Shown here one piece after another: positions 1 through 6,700 of a stretch of 21,698 nucleotides of DNA. This stretch comes from Firmicutes bacterium UBA2598 (GTDB lineage: Bacteria; Bacillota; PH28-bin88): positions 1 through 21,698 of the forward strand of contig DDKM01000107.1 of assembly GCA_002339345.1 (NCBI GenBank), given 5' to 3'. A program made the translations under genes and the position numbers. The notes beneath the pieces are model-generated. The model was not told where the DNA came from. It made no database searches and saw nothing but the letters and a program-made list of their open reading frames with translations. Numbering within the stretch: position 1 is the stretch's first letter; each line of letters begins with the position of its first letter.

Positions 1-2
1 TT

Positions 3-101
3 TTATTCCGAGAGGCTATTAACGAATTCTTGCAGCAGGGGATGGATGAGCATTTTTCCTTTGACCAGGTGCTGGTTGGCCTGCGGACCACCCTGGCTTG
101 A
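3..101 (+). CDS. fliI: Flagellum-specific ATPase FliI, C-terminal end (partial)
   Basis: The first bases read in frame as the last 32 residues of a protein, beginning LFREAINEFLQQGMDEHF and ending at a TGA at 99-101. FliI is the ATPase that, with FliH and FliJ, energises and feeds the flagellar type III export gate. The C-terminal helical tail of FliI has this pattern: an INxFLxQ segment, an acidic MDE, then FxF(D/E)Q. The catalytic core lies outside the window, so the call rests on this short tail plus the fliJ gene that follows directly, as in the Bacillus fla/che order. The 5' end is cut by the window edge. Confidence 0.8.
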   Translation, partial: LFREAINEFLQQGMDEHFSFDQVLVGLRTTLA

Positions 102-115
102 GCCGGGTAGGGGTG

Positions 116-562
116 ATGTTATTGCAACGCTTTCGCTTTAGGTTGGAAAAGGTGCGCCAGTTGCGGGAGAGCCATGAGGAGGACAGCCGGTTGCGGCTGG
201 CTGCCGCTAACCAGAATCTGCAGTCGGCTGAAAGGGATTTGGGAAGGTGCCAGCAGGACCTGACAGCCTGGCAGCAACATGGTTTGGCTGTACTGGACGT
301 CGGTCAAATGCTGGTGGCTGATGCCCTGCGCCAGGCGGCGGTTTGCGCCCGCAACAGGCAGATGGCCCTGCTGGATGAATGTCGTCACCAGGTGAGGCAG
401 TGCCAGGTGGAATACCTGAGCCGGCGGCGGGACCACCAGGTGCTGGCCACCCTCAAGGAACGCCGGTTGGCTGCCCACCTCTGGCAAACTCGGCAGGAGG
501 AGCAAAGGGAAATGGATGAGATTGGGGGCAACGGCTTTTTGCGGATCCGGGAAGGACGATAG
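116..562 (+). CDS. fliJ: Flagellar export protein FliJ
   Basis: This is a 148-residue, charged, almost wholly helical protein rich in Arg, Gln, Glu and Leu with no membrane segment. It begins MLLQRFRFRLEKVRQLRE. FliJ homologues start with the same F-x-F/RLxKVLxLRE pattern and form a coiled coil that sits in the FliI ATPase ring and contacts FlhA. The length matches the family (about 145-150 residues). The frame is open from a TTG at 98 that overlaps the fliI stop, but the ATG at 116 sits behind a purine-rich GGGTAGGGGTG and gives the typical FliJ N-terminus, so 116 is preferred. In Bacillus a ylxF (motE) gene follows fliJ; here fliK follows after 49 bases. Confidence 0.87.
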   Translation: MLLQRFRFRLEKVRQLRESHEEDSRLRLAAANQNLQSAERDLGRCQQDLTAWQQHGLAVLDVGQMLVADALRQAAVCARNRQMALLDECRHQVRQCQVEYLSRRRDHQVLATLKERRLAAHLWQTRQEEQREMDEIGGNGFLRIREGR

Positions 563-611
563 TGAGGAAGACCTTCCCCATAGCCACAACCTGTGAAAGG
601 AGGTGAACAAA

Positions 612-1862
612 ATGCAAGGAGTGATCTTGAACCTGGTGTCAGCTGCATTTCCCAAGACCAGAGTTGCTACCCAAAGGGAGAGCGGCGGGTTTGCCGTGGA
701 ACTGGCCAGAGCCGTGGGGTCCAAATCCCATCGGCCCAACTCTAGTCAGGTTTCTGCTCCCCCCGGGGATGTAGCCGGCAATCAGATGCAGCAAACGGGG
801 CTTGCGCCAGGGTTATCTGGGCAGGCCGGAGAACATGCCAGGGAAATCCGAAAGGATGATCAATGCCCTGGAGATAGTATGCCCGCCATGCAGGTACCCA
901 TTATTTTACCAACAGGTGTGTCACCGGAAATAACCCATACCGCACCGGGGAATTCCAGCCAGGAAAACTCCAATCCCGGGTTTCTAACTGCCTGGCGCCT
1001 AATTGCCGGACACCAACCGGCCATAGGTTTACTGCCTGGAACCCCGGTACAGGATGACATCCCTTTGGCCCAGCTGGCCGCAGGGGGACCGGTAAAGCTC
1101 GCTGAAGAACGCGCCAGTATTGGCACCCACAATGCTACATGGGCAATGCCGGGGAAGGACAGCGGCTTTCCGGCAGGGGAAACTACAGCTTATGGAAACC
1201 AGCAGCCGCCGGTGCCGGTATTGATGGAACAGGCGGGTCACCCCCCGGGGAGCCAGTGGCAACTGATAGGCCATGCTGAAGACCTTCCTGCCACAGGGTG
1301 GTCATTTGCACTGGAGAGGGAGATGCTGCTGGAAAGGGAGCACCCGTTACACCGTCTGGTCAGCAACCATGAAGGCGTTTTCCGTCCCCAGCCGCCAACT
1401 GTGCCAGTGCCAGACGCTAGTACCGGCGGGGCCACCCCTCGTCCGGAAGCTACCTTCCAGGGCCTGCTGGCCCAGATGGTGGAACAAGCCAAGCTCATGG
1501 TTAACGGTAAACGGAGTGAAATGGTCATCCGGCTCAAGCCGGAATATCTGGGTAAGGTCCACCTCAAGGTGGCGGTAGTGGAAGGGGTTGTTACTGCCAG
1601 GTTCCTGGTGGATAACGTCCGGGTGGGCCAGGTGCTGGAAGTTAATCTGCCCCAGTTGCGCCAAACTTTACAGGATGCAGGTTTGCGGTTCCAGCAGGCC
1701 AGTGTGGATGTGGGCGGCCAGTTTATGGGGGCGGCAGGCTGGGAACAACAGGAAAGGGAAACCAGCCGGGCTTGGCAGCCTAAGATGTCCAAATCCCAGG
1801 GGGTAGTTCAGGAGGAACTGGCGGCAACCGTTTCCCGCAGTCATGTGAACTACCTGGCTTGA
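612..1862 (+). CDS. fliK: Flagellar hook-length control protein FliK
   Basis: This is a 416-residue protein with two parts. Residues 1 to about 280 are a low-complexity, Pro/Gly/Gln/Ala-rich stretch with no recognisable fold. Residues ~284-370 match the conserved C-terminal Flg_hook domain: LKPEYLGKVHLKVAVVEG, then ARFLVDN, then LPQLRQTLQDAGLRF. FliK is a secreted molecular ruler that measures the hook and, through its C-terminal domain, makes FlhB switch export from hook to filament proteins. The weakly conserved N-terminal ruler and conserved C-terminal domain are the family signature. A GTG at 603 is in frame but lies inside the Shine-Dalgarno sequence (AAGGAGGTG, 597-605), so the ATG at 612 is the start. 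flgD follows after 28 bases. Confidence 0.88.
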   Translation: MQGVILNLVSAAFPKTRVATQRESGGFAVELARAVGSKSHRPNSSQVSAPPGDVAGNQMQQTGLAPGLSGQAGEHAREIRKDDQCPGDSMPAMQVPIILPTGVSPEITHTAPGNSSQENSNPGFLTAWRLIAGHQPAIGLLPGTPVQDDIPLAQLAAGGPVKLAEERASIGTHNATWAMPGKDSGFPAGETTAYGNQQPPVPVLMEQAGHPPGSQWQLIGHAEDLPATGWSFALEREMLLEREHPLHRLVSNHEGVFRPQPPTVPVPDASTGGATPRPEATFQGLLAQMVEQAKLMVNGKRSEMVIRLKPEYLGKVHLKVAVVEGVVTARFLVDNVRVGQVLEVNLPQLRQTLQDAGLRFQQASVDVGGQFMGAAGWEQQERETSRAWQPKMSKSQGVVQEELAATVSRSHVNYLA

Positions 1863-1890
1863 TTCCAGCGGCGGGAGGTGTAAATTTGCA

Positions 1891-2349
1891 GTGCAAGTAA
1901 GTGCAACCAGCGGGCAACGGGGTGGTGTGTTGCCCGTCAAAAAGGAACTGGGCAAGGATGATTTTCTGCGCCTATTAATCACCCAGTTGCAAAACCAGGA
2001 CCCGTTAAAACCCATGGAAGACAGGGAATTCATCGCCCAGATGGCACAGTTTAGCACCATGGAACAGATCACCAACATGGCTGTCCAGGTGGAACAATTG
2101 AACCGCAACCTGTCCGCCTTCCTGGCCAACCAGGCCGACCGGCAGGCGGAAACGGTGCTGGCCCAGGCGGTGGCCATGGTTGGTCTGATGGCCGATGTCA
2201 TGAGACCCGATGGAGAGGTGTTCACCGGGCTGGTAACCGGGGTAAAAATGCAGGCCGGGGTGGCACACCTTTTGATGAATGGTAATTCATACTCTCTGGC
2301 CAGTGTCATCAGTGCTTACCGGCCGGAAGGAGGCAGCCATGGTGAATAA
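1891..2349 (+). CDS. flgD: Flagellar hook assembly (cap) protein FlgD
   Basis: A 152-residue protein that caps the growing hook and allows FlgE polymerisation. Residues ~15-50 carry the FlgD N-terminal signature: LGKDDFLRLL, then TQLQNQDPLKPMED, then EFIAQMAQFSTMEQ. The C-terminal part is short, as in Bacillus FlgD (about 140 residues), and lacks the tandem Tudor/FnIII-like domains of the ~230-residue enterobacterial protein. The start is a GTG at 1891 behind GGGAGGTG at 1873-1880; no ATG lies near it. The last 11 bases overlap the start of the next gene, implying coupled translation. Confidence 0.92.
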   Translation: MQVSATSGQRGGVLPVKKELGKDDFLRLLITQLQNQDPLKPMEDREFIAQMAQFSTMEQITNMAVQVEQLNRNLSAFLANQADRQAETVLAQAVAMVGLMADVMRPDGEVFTGLVTGVKMQAGVAHLLMNGNSYSLASVISAYRPEGGSHGE

Positions 2350-2722
2350 GGTGGATTTGACCAGGCCGGTATCGCCCATCCAGCCGCCGGGTGGTTCGGC
2401 TCCCGCTAAGCCTGGGGACACAAAATCCGGTGAGGGATTCCAGGCGGTATTGCACCGGCAGATTTCCCAAAGCTTGCGCTTTTCCCAGCACGCCAAGGAG
2501 AGACTGGCTTCCCGCCAGATTCAGCTAACCCCCAACCACCTGACCAGGTTGGAGACCGGTGTGAACAAAGCGGCCCAAAAGGGTGCGCGAGAATCCCTGG
2601 TGCTGATGGATGACCTGGCCCTGGTTGTTAGTGTGCCAAACCGGACTGTAGTCACGGCGGTTGCCGGTCAGGGTCTGAAGGAAAACGTGTTTACCAATAT
2701 CGACAGTGCCGTGATCGTGTAG
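2339..2722 (+). CDS. Conserved flagellar-operon protein of unknown function (TIGR02530-type)
   Basis: A 127-residue soluble protein found between flgD and flgE in many Firmicute flagellar operons. It has a Pro-rich N-terminus (residues ~8-25). The conserved core holds FSQHAKERLASRQIQL, LTRLETGVNKAAQKGARES and LVLMDDLALVVSVPNRTVVT. This corresponds to the family usually labelled only 'flagellar operon protein'; its molecular function is not known to me. Position between the hook cap and hook genes suggests a part in hook assembly or export, which is inference. The frame is open from 2279, but the ATG at 2339 follows GGAAGGAGG (2326-2334) at good spacing and overlaps the flgD end by 11 bases, so 2339 is the start. 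Confidence 0.82.
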   Translation: MVNKVDLTRPVSPIQPPGGSAPAKPGDTKSGEGFQAVLHRQISQSLRFSQHAKERLASRQIQLTPNHLTRLETGVNKAAQKGARESLVLMDDLALVVSVPNRTVVTAVAGQGLKENVFTNIDSAVIV

Positions 2723-2740
2723 GGGCTGGACCTCTTGCAG

Positions 2741-2824
2741 GAAGCCCCGGGCTTCGGACCGACTGAAGAAGCCCATGGTGCCCACCCGCTGGCTATTAAA
2801 GAAGGCTGGCGGCAAAAGGGTACC
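2741..2824 (+). promoter_or_regulatory. Folded leader ahead of flgE (candidate structured RNA)
   Basis: The 140-base gap 2723-2862 is the longest inside the operon and contains inverted repeats. GGGCTTC at 2749-2755 can pair with GAAGCCC downstream (2768-2774, 7 pairs, 12-base loop). It can instead pair with the upstream copy at 2741-2746 (6 pairs, 3-base loop), so the two folds exclude each other. A second hairpin has an outer stem 2777-2783/2818-2824 (7 pairs, one G-U). Its inner stem is 2786-2794/2804-2812 (9 pairs including three G-U) with loop ATTAAAGAA. No T-run follows, so this is not a simple terminator. The flgE ribosome site (AGAGGAGG) lies 20-30 bases downstream. Function is unknown; an RNA stability, processing or switch element is possible. 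Confidence 0.4.
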
Positions 2825-2862
2825 CTTCCAGGCTATCACCTAACTAGAGGAGGTCAAACATT

Positions 2863-3693
2863 ATGATGCGTTCCATGTATTCCGCTGTGGCGGGCCTGCG
2901 GACCCACCAGACGCGGATGGATGTCATCGCCGACAATATCGCCAATGTGAACACCACCGGTTTTAAGAAAAGCCGGGTTACCTTCCAGGACATTTTTTAC
3001 CAGACCATCCGGGGTGGGTCTGCTCCGTCGGAGGACGGCCGGGGCGGGACCAACCCCCGGCAGATCGGCCTGGGCACCAGCCTGGCCAGTATCGACACCA
3101 TCCACACCCAGGGTGCCGCCGGGGCTACCGGTAACAACACCGATTTGATGATCCAGGGTGACGGTTTTTTGGTGTTGTGGGACGGCACAGATGCCGGCAG
3201 CTACTATTTCACCAGGGCCGGTGCCTTTTCCCTGGATTCCAAGGGTAACCTGGTGGCTCCCGGCAGCGGCCTTTACCTGGTGTCCACCCAAGGGGAGCCC
3301 ATTAACATCGATCCCCTGGCCAGCAGTTTCAGCATCGATGCCTATGGCAATGTGAAGTATATCCTGGACGGGGAACTGATGGGGGATCAGGTGATCGCCA
3401 TAGCCAAGTTTGCCAACCCTGGTGGTTTGCAAAAGGTGGGGCAAAACCTTTATGTACTGGATTCCAACGCCGATGCCGAACAGACCGGCAAGGATAATGT
3501 GGTGCTATGGGAGCCGGGCAATTCCGAAGGCGGTACCGGCACCCTCATTCCCGGTGCCCTGGAAATGTCCAATGTGGAGCTGGCCCAGGAATTCAGTGAG
3601 ATGATCGTGACCCAGCGCGGTTTTCAGGCCAATGCCAGGGTGATTTCCGTGTCCGACGAGATGCTGCAGGAACTGGCCAACCTCAAACGCTAG
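2863..3693 (+). CDS. flgE: Flagellar hook protein FlgE (FlgE/FlgG family)
   Basis: A 276-residue hook subunit, colinear by eye with Bacillus subtilis FlgE (formerly called FlgG). The N-terminal D0 helix has MYSAVAGLRTHQTRMDVIADN, then IANVNTTGFKKSRVTFQD. The middle holds QIGLGTSLASIDTIHTQGA and the YFTRAGAFSLD motif. The C-terminal helix holds ALEMSNVELAQEFSEMIVTQ and ends in ELANLKR. It is exported by the flagellar type III system and polymerises beneath the FlgD cap; there is no cleaved signal peptide. The start is the ATG at 2863 behind AGAGGAGG; an adjacent in-frame ATG at 2866 could also serve. It is shorter than the ~400-residue enterobacterial FlgE, as is usual for Firmicutes. A FlgG label is the main alternative, but the context (flgD before, flbD after) favours hook. 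Confidence 0.88.
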   Translation: MMRSMYSAVAGLRTHQTRMDVIADNIANVNTTGFKKSRVTFQDIFYQTIRGGSAPSEDGRGGTNPRQIGLGTSLASIDTIHTQGAAGATGNNTDLMIQGDGFLVLWDGTDAGSYYFTRAGAFSLDSKGNLVAPGSGLYLVSTQGEPINIDPLASSFSIDAYGNVKYILDGELMGDQVIAIAKFANPGGLQKVGQNLYVLDSNADAEQTGKDNVVLWEPGNSEGGTGTLIPGALEMSNVELAQEFSEMIVTQRGFQANARVISVSDEMLQELANLKR

Positions 3694-3709
3694 GCAAGGG
3701 GCTGGTTAA

Positions 3710-3955
3710 ATGATTAAACTCACTTCCATGAACGGCCAGGAGTTTGTGTTGAACGCCGAGTTGATTGAACGGGTGGAGGCGGTCCCGGAGACGCTGATTA
3801 CCCTCACCAGCGGGAAGAAGATGCTGGTAACGGAGACGGTGGACCAGGTGGTGGCCAGGGTGAAGGAATACCGCCGGGAGTCCTATGGCCGCTTGGAGGT
3901 CAGTGCAGGGAAACCGCGAGGTGAAGGGGAAACATGGGCAGAATCGACATCCTGA
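3710..3955 (+). CDS. flbD: FlbD/SwrD family flagellar protein
   Basis: An 81-residue protein starting MIKLTSMNGQEFVLNAELIE, followed by ALITLTSG-like and VTETVDQVV segments. This is the small FlbD family, called SwrD (YlzI) in Bacillus subtilis, where it lies just after the hook gene and raises flagellar motor power needed for swarming. The position here is the same, and the next two genes encode the stator MotA/MotB, which fits a role in torque. The last 22 bases overlap motA in another frame, suggesting translational coupling. The C-terminal ~20 residues past the conserved core are hydrophilic and not conserved. Confidence 0.88.
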   Translation: MIKLTSMNGQEFVLNAELIERVEAVPETLITLTSGKKMLVTETVDQVVARVKEYRRESYGRLEVSAGKPRGEGETWAESTS

Positions 3956-4728
3956 CCATTGGCGGCCTGATCCTGGGCTTTGCCGCCATCATTATTTCCA
4001 TGGTGCTGGGGGGAAGTGTCGGGTTGTACTGGAATATCCCCTCGGTGTTCATTACGGTGGTGGGATCCTTTGCCGCCGTTTTAATCAGCTACGATATGCG
4101 GCAAATCAAGAGTGTAATACAAACCACCCGTCACGCCATGAGCACTCCGGTGGCCGATCCCATGGTGATTATCGACATCTTTACCGAACTGGCCAAAAAG
4201 GCCCGCCGGGAGGGTTTGCTGGGGCTGGAAGATGATATCGGCCGCCTGGAGGATCCCTTTTACCAGAAAGGATTGCGGATGATGGTGGACGCCCTTGACC
4301 CGGAACTGATCCGGGACATCCTGGAGACGGATATCGAGTACACCGCCAGGCGCCACGAGCTGGGTCAGAGTGTTTTTCGCACCTGGGGCAGTCTTTCCCC
4401 TGCCTTTGGCATGATCGGTACCCTGATCGGGCTTATTGCCATGCTGGCTAAACTGGATGATCCCAATGCCATTGGCCCGGGTATGGCGGTAGCCCTGATC
4501 ACCACCTTTTACGGCACCATCATGGCCAATCTGGTATTTATTCCCATGGCCAACAAGCTCAGCCTGCGCAGCACCGACGAGATATTGATCAAGGAGATCA
4601 TCCTGGAAGGCATTATTGCCATCCAGTCCGGGATGAACCCTCGCATTCTGGAAGAAAAACTGGTATCCTTCCTGTCCCCCACCTTCCAGCAGCAGCGCCA
4701 GCAGCGGGAGGGGAACGCCATTGCGTAG
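3934..4728 (+). CDS. motA: Flagellar motor stator protein MotA
   Basis: A 264-residue four-helix membrane protein of the proton/sodium channel stator. Helix 1 (GGLILGFAAIIISMVL) and helix 2 (VFITVVGSFAAVLISY) are followed by a large cytoplasmic loop. That loop carries ARREGLLGLE, whose Arg91 and Glu99 correspond to the R90/E98 pair that contacts FliG. Helices 3 and 4 carry the two channel prolines: Pro156 in SPAFGMIGTLIGL and Pro204 in FIPMANKL. It forms a complex with MotB, encoded directly downstream. The start ATG at 3934 overlaps the flbD end, with GGTGAAGGGG upstream. Ion choice (H+ or Na+) cannot be told from the sequence by eye. Confidence 0.95.
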   Translation: MGRIDILTIGGLILGFAAIIISMVLGGSVGLYWNIPSVFITVVGSFAAVLISYDMRQIKSVIQTTRHAMSTPVADPMVIIDIFTELAKKARREGLLGLEDDIGRLEDPFYQKGLRMMVDALDPELIRDILETDIEYTARRHELGQSVFRTWGSLSPAFGMIGTLIGLIAMLAKLDDPNAIGPGMAVALITTFYGTIMANLVFIPMANKLSLRSTDEILIKEIILEGIIAIQSGMNPRILEEKLVSFLSPTFQQQRQQREGNAIA

Positions 4729-5509
4729 GGTCAGGCGGCATGGCAAGAAGGATAACGCCGGCAGCGGGATGGAGTGGATGACCACCTATGGGGACATGGT
4801 TACCCTGCTGCTCACCTTTTTCATCCTGATTTACTCCATGTCCGTCATTGATGTGGTGAAATTCAAGGCTTTCATCACCTCTTTTCAGGGTTCCGGGGTG
4901 CTGAACTGGAACACCGCGCCACTTAATCAAACGGACCCGCCGGACACCCGGCAGCCGGACAACCAGTCCCCCAGACCGGATCAAACCCAGGTGCCGCCGG
5001 ACATCCCGGCGGATGTGAACCCCCTGCTGGAGGTTTTTTACACCGTCCAGGCCCTGCTGGAGGAAACGGGTTTGCAGGAAGAGGTGGAAGTCCGGTATGA
5101 GGATCGGGGAATAGCCCTGGAAATCAAGGACCGGGTGCTGTTTGACTCCGGTAAGGCGGACCTGAAGCAGGACGCGCTGGCAATTCTGGATGTGCTGGCG
5201 GGATTTTTGGACCGGCTACCCTACCAGATTTCCGTGGAGGGCCATACCGATAACCGCCGGATCCATACCCAGGAGTTTCCTTCCAACTGGGAGCTTTCCG
5301 CCGCCAGGGCGGTGCGGGTGGTGCGCTATTTTACCGAAGTACGCCGGTTGGACCCCGTCAAGTTTGCCGCCGTTGGCTTTAGCCAATACCAGCCCATTGT
5401 TCCCAATGACACGGCGGAAAACATGGCCCAGAACCGCCGGGTGGTAATCATGATCATTGCCCGGGATCCCTATGCGAGCGAGGTGTTGCTGAGTGAACGA
5501 GGAAAATGA
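4721..5509 (+). CDS. motB: Flagellar motor stator protein MotB
   Basis: A 262-residue partner of MotA. The N-terminus is basic, followed by one membrane helix, TTYGDMVTLLLTFFILIYSM, in which Asp25 is the ion-binding residue. A Pro-rich linker/plug region (about 65-100) leads to a C-terminal OmpA-like peptidoglycan-binding domain with VLFDSGKADLK, VEGHTDNR and NRRVVIMI motifs. The start is a TTG at 4721 that overlaps the motA stop and lies behind GGGAGGGG (4706-4713). The protein ends inside the start region of fliL (17-base overlap), so motA-motB-fliL look translationally linked. Confidence 0.95.
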   Translation: MRRVRRHGKKDNAGSGMEWMTTYGDMVTLLLTFFILIYSMSVIDVVKFKAFITSFQGSGVLNWNTAPLNQTDPPDTRQPDNQSPRPDQTQVPPDIPADVNPLLEVFYTVQALLEETGLQEEVEVRYEDRGIALEIKDRVLFDSGKADLKQDALAILDVLAGFLDRLPYQISVEGHTDNRRIHTQEFPSNWELSAARAVRVVRYFTEVRRLDPVKFAAVGFSQYQPIVPNDTAENMAQNRRVVIMIIARDPYASEVLLSERGK

Positions 5510-5963
5510 GGTTTATGAGGAAGAGGGTTCAGGCGGGAAGAAATGGCTGGCGGTGGTGCTGGTGCTGGTGGTGCTGTTGGGGGCGGCGTCCGGGGTTTTC
5601 CTGTATTACCGTTCCAGTGCCGCCGCTGGCGAAGAGGGGTCTCCCAGGGCTACCGCTAAGGTAAAAAGCATGACCGTTCCCAGCTTTACGGTAAACTTGG
5701 CGGATTCCACTTACCGGCGCTACCTGCGCACGAGTATCACCCTGGAGTATTATCCAAACAAGAAATTGGAGCGGGAGCTAAAGGATAACGAGTACCGGTT
5801 AAGGGATGCGATAATTGGGGTGTTGCGCACCAAGACAGTAAATGACATCAACACCCAGGAAAAGACTGCCGCCCTAAGGCTGGAACTGGTGGAAGCGGCC
5901 AACGAGGTATTGCAGCACGGAGACATCTCCGGTATCTATTTCCGGGAGTTTATCATCCAGTAA
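5493..5963 (+). CDS. fliL: Flagellar basal body-associated protein FliL
   Basis: A 156-residue single-pass membrane protein. A short acidic N-terminus (ENEVYEEEG) is followed by one hydrophobic helix (WLAVVLVLVVLLGAASGVFLYY, about residues 18-40). The outside domain contains the FliL signature: SFTVNLADSTYRRYLRTSI, then LRDAIIGVLRTKTVNDI, and the terminal VLQHGDISGIYFREFIIQ. FliL rings surround the stator unit and support torque. The start is a GTG at 5493 that overlaps motB. Position next to motAB supports the role. Confidence 0.92.
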   Translation: MNEENEVYEEEGSGGKKWLAVVLVLVVLLGAASGVFLYYRSSAAAGEEGSPRATAKVKSMTVPSFTVNLADSTYRRYLRTSITLEYYPNKKLERELKDNEYRLRDAIIGVLRTKTVNDINTQEKTAALRLELVEAANEVLQHGDISGIYFREFIIQ

Positions 5964-5976
5964 AGGGGGGATTACC

Positions 5977-6342
5977 TTGGGTTTGACGGAGGCAGAGATT
6001 CAACAGATGATCGCCAAAATGCACGGGGAGCAGGAACAACCCCGGGTATCAAGGGTAAAGTTTGTACCCCTGGAACCGGTGTTACCCAAGGGGAACCCCC
6101 AGCCGGTCAGCTTTTTGGGGGAAATCAATGTCACTATCTCCGCCCAGCTTGGGGAGGCGAGGATGACTGTAAAGGAAGTGCTGGAACTCCAGGAGGGTTC
6201 GGTGATTGAACTGGACAAACTGGCCGGTGAGCCGGTGGAGGTGTTCGTCAACGACGAACCCCTGGCCCTCGGTGAAATTGTGGTGATTAACGAGGTCTTC
6301 GGGTTGCGAATCAACTCCCTGGTACCAGACCGGGAACAGTGA
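5977..6342 (+). CDS. fliN: Short FliN-type C-ring protein
   Basis: A 121-residue protein. Residues ~45-115 are a SpoA/FliN surface-presentation domain: INVTISAQLGEARMTVKEVL, then GSVIELDKLAGEPVEVFVND, then GEIVVINEVFGLRIN. The N-terminal 40 residues are hydrophilic with VSRVKFVPLEPV, resembling the FliN N-terminal segment, and there is no CheC-like part. FliN forms the base of the motor switch (C-ring) and docks the export ATPase complex. Its SpoA domain is close to the C-terminus of the FliY at the window end, so this cluster encodes both types. The start is a TTG at 5977 right after AAAGGGGGG (5962-5970). In Bacillus this slot, after fliL, holds fliM and fliY. Confidence 0.85.
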   Translation: MGLTEAEIQQMIAKMHGEQEQPRVSRVKFVPLEPVLPKGNPQPVSFLGEINVTISAQLGEARMTVKEVLELQEGSVIELDKLAGEPVEVFVNDEPLALGEIVVINEVFGLRINSLVPDREQ

Positions 6343-6355
6343 GGGGCGGGCAGCG

Positions 6356-6700
6356 GTGGGTGACATATACGGTGCATTGGTCCGGCTGATTATTTTCCTG
6401 CCACTGGTGGTGCTGTTGGCTTATCTCACCATCAAATTTGGTCTGGGCAAACGAATCCTTTATGGCAGTCCGGGCTCCCTACGGGTGGTGGAAAGGCTGC
6501 CCCTTGGCGCCCGCACCTGCCTGTACGTGGTGGCAGTGGACAACCGTTATTATTTGTTGGGAGCCGGGGATGGCGGAGTGAGCCTCATCACCGAACTGCC
6601 GGATTACCGGACCGGGGGAGGGGACCAAACTCCGACCTTTCCCTGGACTGGATTGTCCCACTGGCGTCCGGACCGGAAGGGTGGGGATGGCCGTGGGTAA
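6356..6700 (+). CDS. fliO: Flagellar biosynthesis protein FliO (FliZ-type)
   Basis: A 114-residue protein with one N-terminal membrane helix (ALVRLIIFLPLVVLLAYLTI). A small cytoplasmic domain follows with the FliO pattern SLRVVERLPLGARTCLYVVA, then VDNRYYLLGAGDGGVSLITEL. FliO is a scaffold that stabilises FliP while the P5R1 export gate core is built. The start is a GTG at 6356 behind GAGGGGCGG. The tail after about residue 85 is not conserved. Its end overlaps the predicted fliP start by 14 bases. The gene occupies the usual slot directly before fliP. Confidence 0.85.
   Translation: MGDIYGALVRLIIFLPLVVLLAYLTIKFGLGKRILYGSPGSLRVVERLPLGARTCLYVVAVDNRYYLLGAGDGGVSLITELPDYRTGGGDQTPTFPWTGLSHWRPDRKGGDGRG

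Noticed and set aside
603..611. GTG at 603 as the fliK start
   Set aside because: This codon is inside the AAGGAGGTG ribosome site that serves the ATG at 612.
563..611. A ylxF/motE gene between fliJ and fliK, as in Bacillus
   Set aside because: Only 49 bases separate fliJ and fliK and they hold no coding frame; the gene is truly missing from this spot.
119..739. Long minus-strand open frame opposite fliJ/fliK
   Set aside because: It is a shadow of the GC-rich codon pattern on the plus strand; no ribosome site, no recognisable domain, and it opposes two well-supported genes.
2723..2862. c-di-GMP riboswitch upstream of flgE
   Set aside because: Such switches do control flagellar operons, but the conserved core of GEMM-I or GEMM-II could not be found; only generic hairpins are seen.
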